Source: Drosophila pseudoobscura (lineage: Eukaryota > Arthropoda > Insecta > Diptera > Drosophilidae). From it: a stretch of 64,000 nucleotides of DNA. The position numbers and the translations under genes were made by a program. The notes beneath the pieces are model-generated. The model searched no databases, had not been told where the DNA came from, and saw only the letters and a program-made list of their open reading frames with translations. Below, in pieces: positions 1 to 10,595 of this stretch. The DNA lies in contig NC_046679.1 in assembly GCF_009870125.1 (NCBI RefSeq), positions 22,196,001 to 22,260,000 on the forward strand. The letters are read 5' to 3'. Numbering within the stretch: position 1 is the first letter of the stretch; the number at the start of each line of letters is the position of its first letter.

Positions 1-54
1 AGATCGAGAAACCATTTAGCCCGGAAGAAGATGGGCGTTAGGATGTATTCTTAC

Positions 55-3000
55 CTGCGAGAAGACGGCCTTGCCACCGCTCTTCAGGCTATTGGCCAGC
101 AATAGACTGGGCGTGTTCCAGGTCTCCTCAGTGCCCAGCACTTGGACATCCAATTTGTGGCTATGGCCGGCCAGATCTTTCAGTTCCATGGACCTTGGAC
201 ATACTAGAGCTCTGAGCAGCGTTTCGTTTTGTTTCGTTTCGTTTTTGTTTTATGGTTTTCGGTTATGTTTTTGTTTGGTTAATGGTAGGTAGGATTATAA
301 TAGTGATAGCACACACATATAGGAAGCACACACAGAGATATAGAATGGGGCAGGACAGGAAGAGAGAGAGATCACACAGGCACGCAGAAAGAATATAGAA
401 GGGAAATGGAAATTTCAGGCAATAACAAATAAAAGTATCCAATTTAAAAATTGATTTTGAATAATAATTCAGTCAAACATTTATGATAAAAGTTAAGTTT
501 AAATATTATTAGAAGAAATTCGTTTAATTTCACCAGGAAAATACGATTATGAATGATGATCGGAATGCACATCGAATACAAGCCAAAAAAGCCAAATACG
601 TATAGAATTGAAGCCATTTTGAGCCATGAAAACATTTGAGAAACAATATATAAGAATTGGAATTAGTCAGAAATTGCTTAGTAACAGCGGGATTATTTCA
701 ATATCAATTCTCCTAGGGATTCTCCACAAATTAGAACTAACAGAAGATTTTAATGGTTCTAATTTGCAGCGGTCTCCACTGCACTATGGGCAAAAACTCG
801 AGTTTCAAAATTTGCACAAATATTAATATCTTTTAAGGTTTTTTAAATATTTTTGTATGAGCATTTTTTTCATAGTGCAGCATAGCGTAACAGCAATATA
901 AATCCTCGTTTAATAGTGCGCCTGCGGTTATGCAGTAAAAAAGCAATTGCTTCGATTTCGGGTGTATAAAACATGCATCATAGTAGAGGATATTAAATAT
1001 ACTTTTTGGTTATGGATATTAGTGGTACTTTTGTCAGTATAAGCTACAAGTTTAGAGGTCTTCGGTCTGCATGGGGATTAGCTTTCTTCTCAGTGTATGG
1101 TATGGCAACAGTACTTACGGTCTACGTGAATGTGACTTGGTCGACTCCTCGCTGTCTGTGGAAAAGTGCTTCTTCACTGGCGATGGCTGATAGCAGAAGA
1201 TGTGATGCATCATCTTGACCCGCTGCCATTTGTCGTAGGAGAACTGTACCAATTCGTGCTCGCGAACCTGCAAAAGAAATCAGAAATTACAATCCCATTT
1301 CAATCAATGGAATCCTCTAAAATAACCACCTCCGCTGTGCGATAGTTTGGCAGTATGAAGTGTAGTATATCCGAGCAGAGGCTCAGCACCTTGCCGCCAT
1401 GCAGAAAGTAATCCACGAGTATCTGTCCAATCCCGGGCGACACCGAACCGCACACCACCAGCAGGGCTGTCTGCTCGGTCCAATGCTTTTGGGCTGCCTG
1501 CTGCGGCATCAGCGGGTAAATGGTGTACACATTCCGCTCGAGCAGTTGCTGAAGCGTGGCCAACGTGGAGTCTCTGGCACTGGCACTGTCCGAGTAGACC
1601 AAAACATTCAGGGGCTTGCTTTCCTGCAGGCTATCCTTATTGCGCCGCAACACCGGTCGTGAAGGGGGAACAGTAGCTGGCGGTGAAAAAGGTTTCACCA
1701 CCTCAAAAGTCTTTGCAGGCTTCACTGTCTCCACTGTAGTTGGTTCAGTGGTATTCACAGTTACGGCTGGCTTTGCGGCCTCAATAGTAATGGATGGCTT
1801 CACAGCCTCAACGAGTTTTCTGGGTGTGCTTGAAACCGATTTAGCCGGAGTCCCATCCACGGACGTCTTCTGAATCTGGGCTGCCTGAGCAGCGGCCAGC
1901 TTCTCCAGCTCGCTCTGCGCTTCACTTTTGGTTGGAGTTGCTTTGGCTTCGCTTTGAGGTGGAGTCGATTTTTCTTCGGTTTTAGCGGGAATTGCTTTGT
2001 CTTCGCTTTTAGCTGAAGATAGTTTTGAATCGTTTTTAATGGGAGTGCTCTTGGCCTCGCTCTTAGCAAACGATGACAGAGCAGCCTCGCTCTTGGCGGG
2101 ACTTAAAGTGCCCCTGGCCGGGGACAAGGCCGCTTTATTGGTGGGTTCGACCACAGCCACGGCCTTGAAACTGGCCGGCTCTGATGTCTGGGTAAGGAGA
2201 TCTGGTTTCAGGCCTGTCTTGCCCTCAGTGCGATTCTTTTGATACTCGAACTCAGTGGCCTGATGAGCCAGCACACTGACGGCACGCAAATCCTCCAAAT
2301 GCTTCTTCCAGCCCTCCTTGTCTAGTTCAGCGGTGATGCGGGACTGGCGCTTTAGATGTTTGGTCAACAGCTCAAAGGGCTGGGGGTCGCCGGAACGCAA
2401 AACAGCTGCAAAAATGTGAAGAAACGTGAATTAGTCGAGTGCGGGAAGGGCTTTTGGAAGTATGAATGGATGACGATTTAAGTTTTCCGCTTACACTCAA
2501 TCCTCATCAGGGGCAGGTAATCGTTTATGCATAAATTATTTCGTAAAAATGTCGATATCAAAAGTTGGGTAAAGTGCTCCACATCGGTCTCGATGAGCAA
2601 TGCCAGGTGGGAGTCCATTTTCCAAGCAATTAGCTTACCATAATCTTCCAACTGATGAACGCCAAGGCCATGTCACAGGTCACAGGTGATGCAAGCAAAA
2701 GAAAGAGATGAGACAATATATGACGCCAGCTCTCTATATCGATTTAACTATTTCAGTATGGGTTATATTTCCTAATCACATTACCGCACGCACTGCCATC
2801 GCCACCACAGCCAGAAGGGCCGTGGCTGTGGCTATTAAAATGTTTAGTTGATGGTTTGCAAAAACCGAAGCGAAGGATACCTTACCCTGAAACCTACCCG
2901 CACAGCTATGGTGTCCAGTGCGCTTTCCTTTTGCGCTGGCTCTACTTGGGCCTCCAACAGCAGCTGCATATGCTGCTCCTTGTCCGACGAGAGTGTCACG

Positions 3001-3442
3001 CGCTGCTTAGCCGTGGACGGCGATGGCTCCGTTGGCGTTGTCGCTGGCGTTAAGGTGTCGGCGGCATAGGCAAACGGCAACAGACCCGGAGCCGCGGGAA
3101 AGCTTATCCAAGGTGCGATCTGGAGCGTCTGCAGGGGACGCAGGCAGCAGCCGTGCTGGTTTCCATGCAACCACAAAATATCCGTGACCTTGGCCGCATT
3201 ACGATTGCCGCACAACTCTGAACTAGCAAATGAGGGATCTGTACAAGGGAAGTAGATTAGGAATTAGCTAATGAATCGACTGATATCATCTGATTCTCAC
3301 CAAAGCCATCATCGCTGCCCGCTGGCAGGGCATAAAAAGCAATGCTCGAGGGTTGTGCCAGGTGCTCGGCGATTTTGTTGCAGACCTTCTGGATGCGCCA
3401 GGATTGCAGGACAGTGGCACTCACGTAATACAGGGTCAACAT
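55..3442 (-). CDS. Hcs: Holocarboxylase synthetase (biotin-protein ligase), N-terminal two thirds; continues past the left edge
   Basis: Transfers biotin to carboxylases (and histones in some reports). Exons read on the minus strand: 3442-3301, 3238-2886, 2651-2495, 2405-1330, 1267-1119, 194-55. All junctions are GT-AG and phases agree (1, 0, 1, 0, 2), giving about 672 codons before the edge. The start is the ATG at 3442, opening MLTLYYVSATVLQSW. The segment joined across 2886/2651 reads VGFR-LEDYGKLIAWKMD, and the end of the large exon plus the next (LNVLVYSDSA..., AEVREHELVQFSYDKW) is the BPL_N-type region of animal HCS. The middle of the large exon is low-complexity, rich in Ala-Lys-Ser-Glu repeats and then VKP/TVE repeats, probably a disordered linker. 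The catalytic ligase domain lies outside the window. The acceptor at 195-196 has a poor pyrimidine tract; it was chosen because it is the one that keeps frame. Divergent from the small ORF/HDAC3 unit. Confidence 0.85.
195..1118 (-). other. Intron of Hcs (924 bp)
   Basis: The donor revcomp GTAAGTAC lies at 1118-1111. The interval is AT-rich with no sustained reading frame that resembles a protein. A purine-rich patch lies near 355-375. I see nothing else in it. Confidence 0.7.
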
Positions 3443-4466
3443 TTTATGGTTTAATGTCGCTCTCTATGCCATTGGAAACTGAAAATCAATGTGCGGTTTC
3501 GTAATTTCCTTCCTCAAAGAAGCAGCGAAAGGCAGTGGTTGCTATGTCCACGGTCCCAGGAAGTGTTTTACAGCGAAATTGACACACTTTTGCACTCCTT
3601 TGCACCCACTGACATTTATTGTTGATTACTGCATTCCACTTCCATACACCACACATACACCCCCATTACTTTGGGGAGCTTTATCTCTTTTTGTTTGGGG
3701 GCCAAGAAAGCGCGGCAGACATGTGCTTCTTCTTATTGCGAATAATATAACCATTCAACCCGCCAAACATTGGCCCAAGGTGAAATTATTAATAGGGTGA
3801 CGTCTCGACTCTCAGAGAGACCAGCGCTCGGTACTCTTCGTTTGTTGTTTTTTTTTAGCTAACAGGAAAGAATTCTTTTGCGACTTGAACGAAGTCGTGT
3901 GGATCTTTTTCTTTCTCTTGGCAAGAACTGAAATATAAACACACACTCGGTGTGCGGGGATCATCACATGGCTTAGCGTTACAGCAGTGGGCACCAGTCG
4001 TCTACATTCTAAGTAATTCTAGAAATTTTTCTTACTAATTTTACTCAACCTCGATAATTTAACGCATGTGATTCTTCACCACAGCTGCGTTCGCTTTCGT
4101 CTCTTGGTACTGAAACGTTTCCTTGCCGAAGTTCCCGAACGGTAAAATTTTTTGGTCATGTTTATATCCAATAAGGAAGGAATCAAAGACCTAATAACTA
4201 ATAACTAAATAAATGCAGATTTAAAGTAATAATAAGCTTATTCTTTTCGCTGCATTCTGCTGGTCCTTCCAAAAAGAGCAGATGTGGTGAATACGTCACC
4301 TTATTAGTGCATTCACCTTGCATTGGCCATTCAGAGTAAGACGACGCCACGCCGCCTTTAAAGTTGTTTTCATTTTAACAAGTCATTTACTAGCGTGTTT
4401 TTTGCCGCGTTAATTAGTTATTTCAGCTTTAGATCCGTACAGATTTAGTATTTAAGCAAAGGCGGC
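3443..4466. promoter_or_regulatory. Divergent spacer between Hcs and the small ORF/HDAC3 unit
   Basis: About 1 kb separates two divergent coding starts, so it should hold both promoters. I find no clear TATA box, DRE or Motif 1. A 103-codon frame at 3489-3800 looks like chance: its composition is odd and it overlaps the expected Hcs 5' UTR. An E-box CAGCTG occurs near 4083. The exact transcription starts cannot be called from sequence alone. Confidence 0.4.
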
Positions 4467-4583
4467 ATGCTGTTGGGCGAATTGGACACAACGCGGCGAC
4501 TATTGTTTATCGTGGCTGTTTTGGTATTAATTTTATATGCAAAAACGTACCTGCTACCCGGCGTCGACCTGGATTACGATTAG
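4467..4583 (+). CDS. Putative 38-aa single-pass membrane microprotein upstream of HDAC3
   Basis: ATG at 4467, stop TAG at 4581, only 49 bp before the HDAC3 start at 4633 and almost certainly on the same transcript. The peptide has an acidic/basic N-terminus (MLLGELDTTRR), a strongly hydrophobic core of about 15 residues (LLFIVAVLVLILYA), then a short polar tail ending in DLDYD. This arrangement is typical of real small membrane proteins and unlike random upstream ORFs, which rarely show charge-flanked hydrophobicity. The ATG context (gcggcATGc) is middling for flies, so scanning past it to HDAC3 is plausible. It could be a translated smORF in a dicistronic mRNA, or merely an upstream ORF that tunes HDAC3. 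I do not recognise it as a named protein. Confidence 0.5.
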   Translation: MLLGELDTTRRLLFIVAVLVLILYAKTYLLPGVDLDYD

Positions 4584-4632
4584 TAGTTAGCATACCCCGC
4601 ACAGCAGCAGCAATACCTTCAGCATCCAAGTG

Positions 4633-6065
4633 ATGACAGATCGAAGGGTTTCCTACTTCTATAACGCCGATGTGGGTAACTTTCATTATGGCGCGGGGCA
4701 CCCGATGAAGCCGCAGCGGCTGGCAGTGACCCATAGTCTGGTAATGAACTATGGCCTTGACAAGAAAATGAAGATATACAGGCCATACAAGTGAGTAACA
4801 CGAACCGATCCCATACTTGGATAGGACTAATAATCCTCCAACCGTTTTCAGAGCCAGCGCCCAGGACATGCTCAGGTTTCACAGTGACGAGTACATAGCC
4901 TACCTACAGCAGGTGACCCCGCAGAACATTCAATGCAATTGTAAGTGTGGCCAAAAATCAGCTCAAACCTAATAAATCTATATTATATTACTCTCTTCTA
5001 GCTGTGGCCTATACCAAGTACCTAGCGCACTTTAGTGTGGGCGAAGATTGCCCCGTCTTCGATGGCCTCTTTGACTTTTGCGCCATGTACACAGGCGCAT
5101 CGCTGGAGGGTGCCCAAAAGCTGAATCACAATCATAGCGATATCTGCATCAACTGGTCGGGCGGCCTGCACCATGCCAAAAAGTTTGAGGCATCGGGTTT
5201 CTGCTATGTAAACGACATCGTGATTGGCATTTTGGAGCTGCTGAAGTATCATCCGCGTGTGCTGTACATCGACATCGATGTGCATCATGGGGATGGGGTG
5301 CAGGAGGCCTTCTATCTCACAGATCGCGTGATGACGGCCTCGTTTCACAAGTACGGAAATTACTTCTTTCCTGGAACGGGCGATATGTATGAGCTGGGGG
5401 CGGAGTCTGGTCGATACTACAGCGTGAATGTGCCACTCAAGGAGGGCATTGACGATCAGAGCTACTTCCAGGTCTTCAAACCCATCATCTCGGCCATCAT
5501 GGACTTCTATCGGCCCACGGCAATCGTCCTACAATGCGGTGCAGATTCACTGGCGGGGGATCGGCTGGGCTGCTTCTCGTTGAGCACTCGGGGCCATGGC
5601 GAATGCGTGAAGTTTGTCAAGGAACTGAATGTTCCCACCTTGGTGGTGGGCGGCGGCGGCTATACGCTGCGCAACGTGGCCCGCTGCTGGACGCACGAGA
5701 CCTCGCTGCTGGTGGATCAGGACATTGACAACGATCTGCCCATCACGGAGTACTACGAGTTCTTTGGGCCGGACTTTACCCTACATCCAGAGATTAACTC
5801 GCGGCAGGACAATGCCAATTCGAAACAGTATTTGGAGATGATTGTGAAGCATGTATATGAGAACCTGAAAATGTGCCAGCACTCGCCTAGCGTACAGATG
5901 GTGCAGACGCCGCCCGATATGGATATCGAGGAGCTGCGTAACAAGGAGGAGACGGATCCCGACGTAAGGATATCTCAAACAGATGATGACAAAAGTGTGG
6001 AGGCGAAGAACGAGTTCTACGATGGGGATCAGGATCAGGACAAGCCTGATTCGGCGGAGAGTTGA
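4633..6065 (+). CDS. HDAC3: Histone deacetylase 3 (class I, zinc-dependent)
   Basis: Removes acetyl groups from histone lysines as the catalytic subunit of the SMRTER/NCoR-type corepressor complex in the nucleus. Exons 4633-4790, 4852-4940 and 5002-6065 join in frame to 436 codons, the family length. Recognisable blocks: N-terminal [22 protein letters not shown]; the catalytic His pair in GGLHHAKK (about residues 139-140); the zinc site in DIDVHHGDG (about 173-180); [13 protein letters not shown]; the GADSL block; and [14 protein letters not shown]. The C-terminal tail is acidic ([16 protein letters not shown]...), as in HDAC3 orthologues. Both introns are about 61 bp, the usual fly size. The gene runs tail-to-tail into Snr1, with 167 bp between stop codons, so their 3' UTRs probably overlap. 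No catalytic residue appears to be missing. Confidence 0.97.
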
Positions 6066-6232
6066 ATTAACTTACTTATGTGCTAGTCTAAGGATGCGAA
6101 TAAGGTCAAGAACAACCACAGTAATACACAGTAACACAGACTACAAGTAGATTTTAAAATCGACAGACACACGTGTATTTGAGATGGGAGATAATTATAA
6201 TGATATTAGGATTCGGATTTGGAATTGGATAA

Positions 6233-7412
6233 TCACCAACCGGTTGTGGTGTTGGCCAGGCGTCGCATACGTCGCGTATTCCTATCTTGATCGCGTATCT
6301 TCTTCTCCATTTCGGCATCGGTTAGCGTCTCTAGGAATGGGGCCCACGCATCGGCATCGCTGGGATTCCGGAACGGAACATCGATGGTGGACAGGGGTGC
6401 CTCGCTAAAGGCGTACGTGCGACAGTGCCACGACAATTGACCACGTATGCTGTAAGCTATGGCCGTCACAAACTCTCCACCTAATCCCAGTTCGGCGCAG
6501 AGTTTGATGGCAAACTCCTCCGGGTTGTTGTTCTTCTCCGACATGTCCCACTCGACCTGGTCGACGAGCGACGTGTTGCCCACGTGTATGTTGAGCTTGA
6601 CTATAACACGCTGGTCACAGCTCTCCTCCAGGATGGGCGGATCGTTGGGAAAGGCCTCGATCTGCTGCCGGATAGCCTGAGCGATGGCCGGCACAAAGGG
6701 CAGGGGATTCAGGTCCAGATCATCACAGAGTACTTCGGCAAACTGCTCGGGCGTGATCATGCTCTCGTTCTTGTTCCAGGTGAAGGTGTCGCGCAGCTTC
6801 TGTCCCTCCAGCTCCATGTCCAGGCGTATGGGCACCAGGCATTCCTTCTGTGCCGCATTCTCCAGACTCGCCGTCGGGTCCGTGTCGTCAAAGCACATGG
6901 GGAATGTACGCACCTTCTTCGTGTGCACTCGATTCCGGTTAATGGGCGTGGCCTGTGGCACGGCGTCCAAGTGGCTCGAATTGGGCATCGTGGGCACATA
7001 CTGTGGCTGCTTCTTGGACTTGCTCTCCCGCGGCACAGGCGTATCGGAGGTGTTCACCGAAACGGCACGATATCTGCAACGAGTAATCATTAAAGTAATC
7101 TCCGACTCTGACGGGCGGACGGCTCCTGTCACACACTCACTTCTCATCATTGCCAGCCATAATGTCATCCACTTCGACCGCTCGTAGCAATGAAACTGAG
7201 CTGGCCAAAATGTGTGAACTGAGGCCAGAGTCGGCCAGTCGTTTTCGCTCCTCATTTGACAGGACAATGCGCGTCATACCCGGGTACTTTTTGTAGAGGA
7301 TGCCGCGGAAGTGGCGCATGTAGTTGCCCACCTCTGAACCCACATAGTAGTACTCGCCACCCTCCTCCAGTTGGAATGCAACCGGCTTATCACCGTATGT
7401 CTGCAGAGCCAT
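6233..7412 (-). CDS. Snr1: SNF5/INI1-related subunit of the Brahma (SWI/SNF) remodelling complex
   Basis: Core subunit of the Brahma chromatin-remodelling complex. Exons 7412-7141 and 7073-6233 join as ...GNDEK-YRAVSV..., giving exactly 370 codons, the length I recall for fly Snr1. The N-terminal winged-helix-like region (about residues 1-90) reads [25 protein letters not shown] up to that limit of recognition. Two SNF5 repeats follow: the first starts near residue 171 ([19 protein letters not shown]), the second near 243 ([20 protein letters not shown]). The end is the basic C-terminal helix [19 protein letters not shown], which in the human orthologue contacts the nucleosome acidic patch. 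One 67-bp intron. Head-to-head with mRpL44 and tail-to-tail with HDAC3. Confidence 0.97.
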
Positions 7413-7926
7413 GATGGGAATACTCCAAAAATCAGCAGACTTTATTTATTTTTATTTATTGGTGGTTTTGTTAATTGTAAGTTTTCAGACCAGAATTTTT
7501 CATACCGCATACACAAACACAGACATGGACATGGCGTCTTTCGCGTTTTGGTTGGTTGGTAACCCTACACATTAACCCTATAACATTATGTGTTCAGGCG
7601 GAGAAATGTGGTTTCCAATTCTTGACGGAGAACGATTAATTGTAGAACAAGGAGGTATGTTAAATCCACCGAAAATAAATAGAATTGAATAATTTAGCAC
7701 AGTTCAGGTGAAATATATCGTGGCTTTTTTTAAGTTCAGAGAAGAGATGGCATGGATAGCAGTCGTTTAACTGTTTAAATAGAGGAGGCTTCAGAGGGCT
7801 AAGTTAGTATTTTCATCGGTATATTTACGGTATATTTTGCAAATGAGACGGTTTTTTTTTCGTTTCGGTCACACTGTTTGTCCATATGCTGCCGCAGAAA
7901 TTGCGATTGTTTAGTTTTCCTTAAAA
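7413..7926. promoter_or_regulatory. Bidirectional housekeeping promoter region, Snr1/mRpL44
   Basis: 514 bp between divergent starts. A perfect Motif 1 core (CGGTCACACTG) at 7866-7876 lies about 50 bp before the mRpL44 ATG and should mark its TATA-less transcription start. Two Motif 6-like GTATATTT elements lie at 7818-7840. The block 7666-7851 shares several segments with the RpL35A upstream region (see findings). Confidence 0.7.
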
Positions 7927-8949
7927 ATGTCCTTTTTACGCAGCGTTGCTGGTGCTCTGGTGCTTGCCAGGCCGCTTAATAGTGCGCGAACAGGTATGTC
8001 TCAGCGATTGCGCCAAGTCAATACAGTAATCATGTTTATTTCGGCAGTGCAAACACGCCGTCACATCAAACGTTGGGTCGCACCGACGTTACGTGAGCTC
8101 GCGCATCGTCAACAGAAACAAGGGCCCCAAAAGCCGGAACCCCGGGCGGGCTATGTGGAGTGGAACTACCGGTCGGAGCTGTTTGCCTTTGGCAAGCGAC
8201 TGGGGGAAAACTTTGAGCTGCCGCAACTGCAGGAGGCCTTCACACAGCGGTCATATGCCCACCAGGAGGAGGAAAAGCAGCGAAAACTTGGCATTGAAGA
8301 AGGGGACCTTAAAATAGCTGATAATCAGGAGTTGGCCAAGATGGGTAGCCACATTGCCAGGGCCTATGTTGAGGCCTTTCTGAAACAGTCGCTGCCAAAG
8401 GTTCCGAAGGAAGGACAGGAGGCCATTGCAAGCTATTTATTGAGCACAGAGACATTGGCCAATGTTTCGTCGCATTTGGGAACCAAAGATCTCATCTTCA
8501 CCACAGAGTACCCGCCTTCTCCCGAGAGCCTGGCCGAATCCCTTCAGGCGGTGATTGGGGCTCTGGCAGATTCCAGTGGCGTAGAGCGGGCCTTCCTCTT
8601 CGTCAGAGACTTTATCTGCACACAATTGAATCAGAAAGATTTGCTGGATCTGTGGACACCCAAGCAGCCCGTGCAGTTGCTCGAGGAGATCTGTCAGCAG
8701 CGGAAACTGGGAGAGGTGGAGCCCCGCCTGCTGGGGGACTGCGGCAAGAACACAGTTCTGGCTGCCTACCACGTGGGCATCTACGCGAATCGCCAGCTGC
8801 TGGGCAAGGGCTTTGGCGAGGATGTACCGACAGCCACAGAGACGGCGGCACTGGATGCCCTGCAAAGCCTCTTCGATATCCACGAAAACCGAAGGCCCTT
8901 CGACTTTGGCCTTCAGGTGGAGACCAAGAATGTGAGACTGGGCAACTGA
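7927..8949 (+). CDS. mRpL44: Mitochondrial large-subunit ribosomal protein L44
   Basis: Structural protein of the mitochondrial 39S subunit, carrying an inactive RNase III-like fold and a double-stranded-RNA-binding-like C-terminus. The block RRHIKRWVAPTLRELAHR followed by GYVEWNYRSELFAFGKRL and LPQLQEAFTQRSYA is the conserved N-terminus of the mature protein; GKNTVLAAYHVGIYANRQLLGKG lies in the C-terminal RNA-binding-like domain. The frame is open throughout (340 codons), but 7994-8047 looks like a 54-bp in-frame intron (CAG|GTATGT ... CGGCAG|TG). Splicing removes 18 residues (including LRQVNTVIMFI) and joins SART to VQTRRHIKRW, giving 322 aa. The first 25 or so residues are basic and non-acidic, fitting a mitochondrial presequence. 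Tail-to-tail with Poldip2. Confidence 0.93.
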   Translation: MSFLRSVAGALVLARPLNSARTGMSQRLRQVNTVIMFISAVQTRRHIKRWVAPTLRELAHRQQKQGPQKPEPRAGYVEWNYRSELFAFGKRLGENFELPQLQEAFTQRSYAHQEEEKQRKLGIEEGDLKIADNQELAKMGSHIARAYVEAFLKQSLPKVPKEGQEAIASYLLSTETLANVSSHLGTKDLIFTTEYPPSPESLAESLQAVIGALADSSGVERAFLFVRDFICTQLNQKDLLDLWTPKQPVQLLEEICQQRKLGEVEPRLLGDCGKNTVLAAYHVGIYANRQLLGKGFGEDVPTATETAALDALQSLFDIHENRRPFDFGLQVETKNVRLGN

Positions 8950-9107
8950 GAAGATCTGTTGATGCGTTATTGCCTCTTTGTTGATTAATATAATTTGCAC
9001 TATCCACATGTACTTTCTGAATTGGCGTCAAAATAAGATTGTGTCTTTAAAATCATTTAACTACGGCTCAACAACATTTGTGGCACTGCCATGTGCGCGC
9101 CTGTCTC

Positions 9108-10595
9108 TTAGTCGGTATCGTCGCGCTTCTTTTCGTATTCCTCGGTGTTTCCCGTGCCGGTGGGCGCGCTTGAGGTAGGCGGACTGATGTCATCCGGCTT
9201 GCTTTCCAGCGAGAAGGGCGGAATCTTGCAGTCAAAGGAGTAACCATCCTCGCGCTCCAGCCGGAAGGTGCCCCACATATGTCCACTTGGCGCCTGCAGG
9301 CTAACATGACTGCTGTACTGGAAGGCGGGCAGCCGGGGGCTGAGTATGGGCTCCTGCCCAACCACGCCACGGCCACGGACCGTTTCCAGAGTGCCCGACA
9401 GGGAGAAGATGCGCCAATGACGCTCGCGCAGCTGCACGCTCAGCTCGCCCAGGTTCTCCAGACGGATGCAGTAGCGCCACTAAAGAGAGGGATAAAGATT
9501 AATAGATGTTTGAGACTTCAATCTAAGACGTACCCAATAGACGGAGCTGGCTGGCGTCTCCCTGCAGCCCATATAGAAGGGAATCACGGTGATTCGTACA
9601 TTCTCAGTTGTCTCCTTGTGTACATCGCTCATGTCCAGCCAGGGATGGTTCTTCTCCTGCCAGGCCTTCAACGTGTCCTGCCCTACAAACGGCGGATCCG
9701 AGTCCGGGGCAGGGGTCAGGAACTTGTCGAATAATTCATGCTGTAGGGGCTGCTTTTCGGTGGAGCTGTAGGGCATGATGTCCTCGTGCGCCACATAGTC
9801 CAAGCCGGGTATGGCATACAGGCTGCGATTGGAGTCTTGATTCCCCAAAAACGTTACGGCTTCCGTTTGGGCCCGCTAGAAAGAGCTTTAGAATTAAATT
9901 CTGGCAGATTAGAGGCTACTTTTTTAGTCTTACAATGTGCGGGCAATCCCTTGTGTCGATGAGCACTTGATAGAAGGTTTGCACTTTGCCCCGGACCTCT
10001 TTGGTGTCCACCTGAGAGTGGGCCGATGTCTTGGCGGTACCCATGCTTGTGGTACTTTCGGAACGGCTGCCAACGGGCTGTGACTCCGGCCAGCCGACAT
10101 CGGCTGGCGTAAGAGTAGGCGACGTTGCAGATGTTGGCTTAACTCTAAGTGAAGCCTCTTTGGTTCCTTGTTCCAGGGGCGGAGTGGCCGTCGCCGTGGC
10201 CGTGGCGGTCGCTGTTGTCGTTGCGGTGATCTTGCTGGGATTGTGGAGATCACGGTCGTAGACACGGGCGGTCCATGGAAAGAGTATCACTCCACGGTAG
10301 CCAAAGATGCGGTGCAGGAATACCTGTCCGGTCTCGTATTTGTCATCCCTGGCCTCCACCAGACGTCCCACTTCCGCAAGCCTGCAACACGATTTGCATT
10401 ATGCAATAATGATTCAAATGGTTTTGATGGGAGAGGCAAAGCAACCCACAGAAGGCTGCCAGCACCCCCCGAAGCAAGGACTCACTTGGTTGGATATGCC
10501 GCATTCTTCTTGATGCCGCGCCTCAGCGTTACGTCGCATCTCTTGACTAGATGCCACCGCCTCTCCCATTGGAACACTTGCATCAAGAGACCCAT
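9108..10595 (-). CDS. Poldip2: Polymerase-delta-interacting protein 2 (PDIP38) orthologue: YccV-like plus ApaG domains
   Basis: Exons 10595-10486, 10381-9934, 9875-9534 and 9479-9108 join with consistent phases to 423 codons. The first exon (MGLLMQVFQWERRWHLVKR...) is basic and probably mitochondrial-targeting. The YccV/HspQ-like domain starts at VGRLVEARDDKYETGQVF and resumes at GKVQTFYQVLIDTRDCPHI. The ApaG domain (DUF525) includes TTENVRITVIPFYMG, YWWRYCIRLENLGE, RERHWRIFSLSGTLETVRG and SGHMWGTFRLERED. Human POLDIP2 has been linked to PrimPol/Pol delta, ClpX regulation and lipoylation in mitochondria; which applies here is unknown. Odd feature: a low-complexity insert of about 85 residues within the YccV region, including a Thr-Ala dipeptide run encoded at about 10187-10225. 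In D. melanogaster I believe this is CG12162. Confidence 0.93.

Noticed and set aside
2761..2840. Hydrophobic mini-exon candidate on the minus strand inside an Hcs intron (reads like ALLAVVAMAV)
   Set aside because: The direct join 2886 to 2651 is in frame and gives a coherent HCS sequence, so no extra exon is needed.
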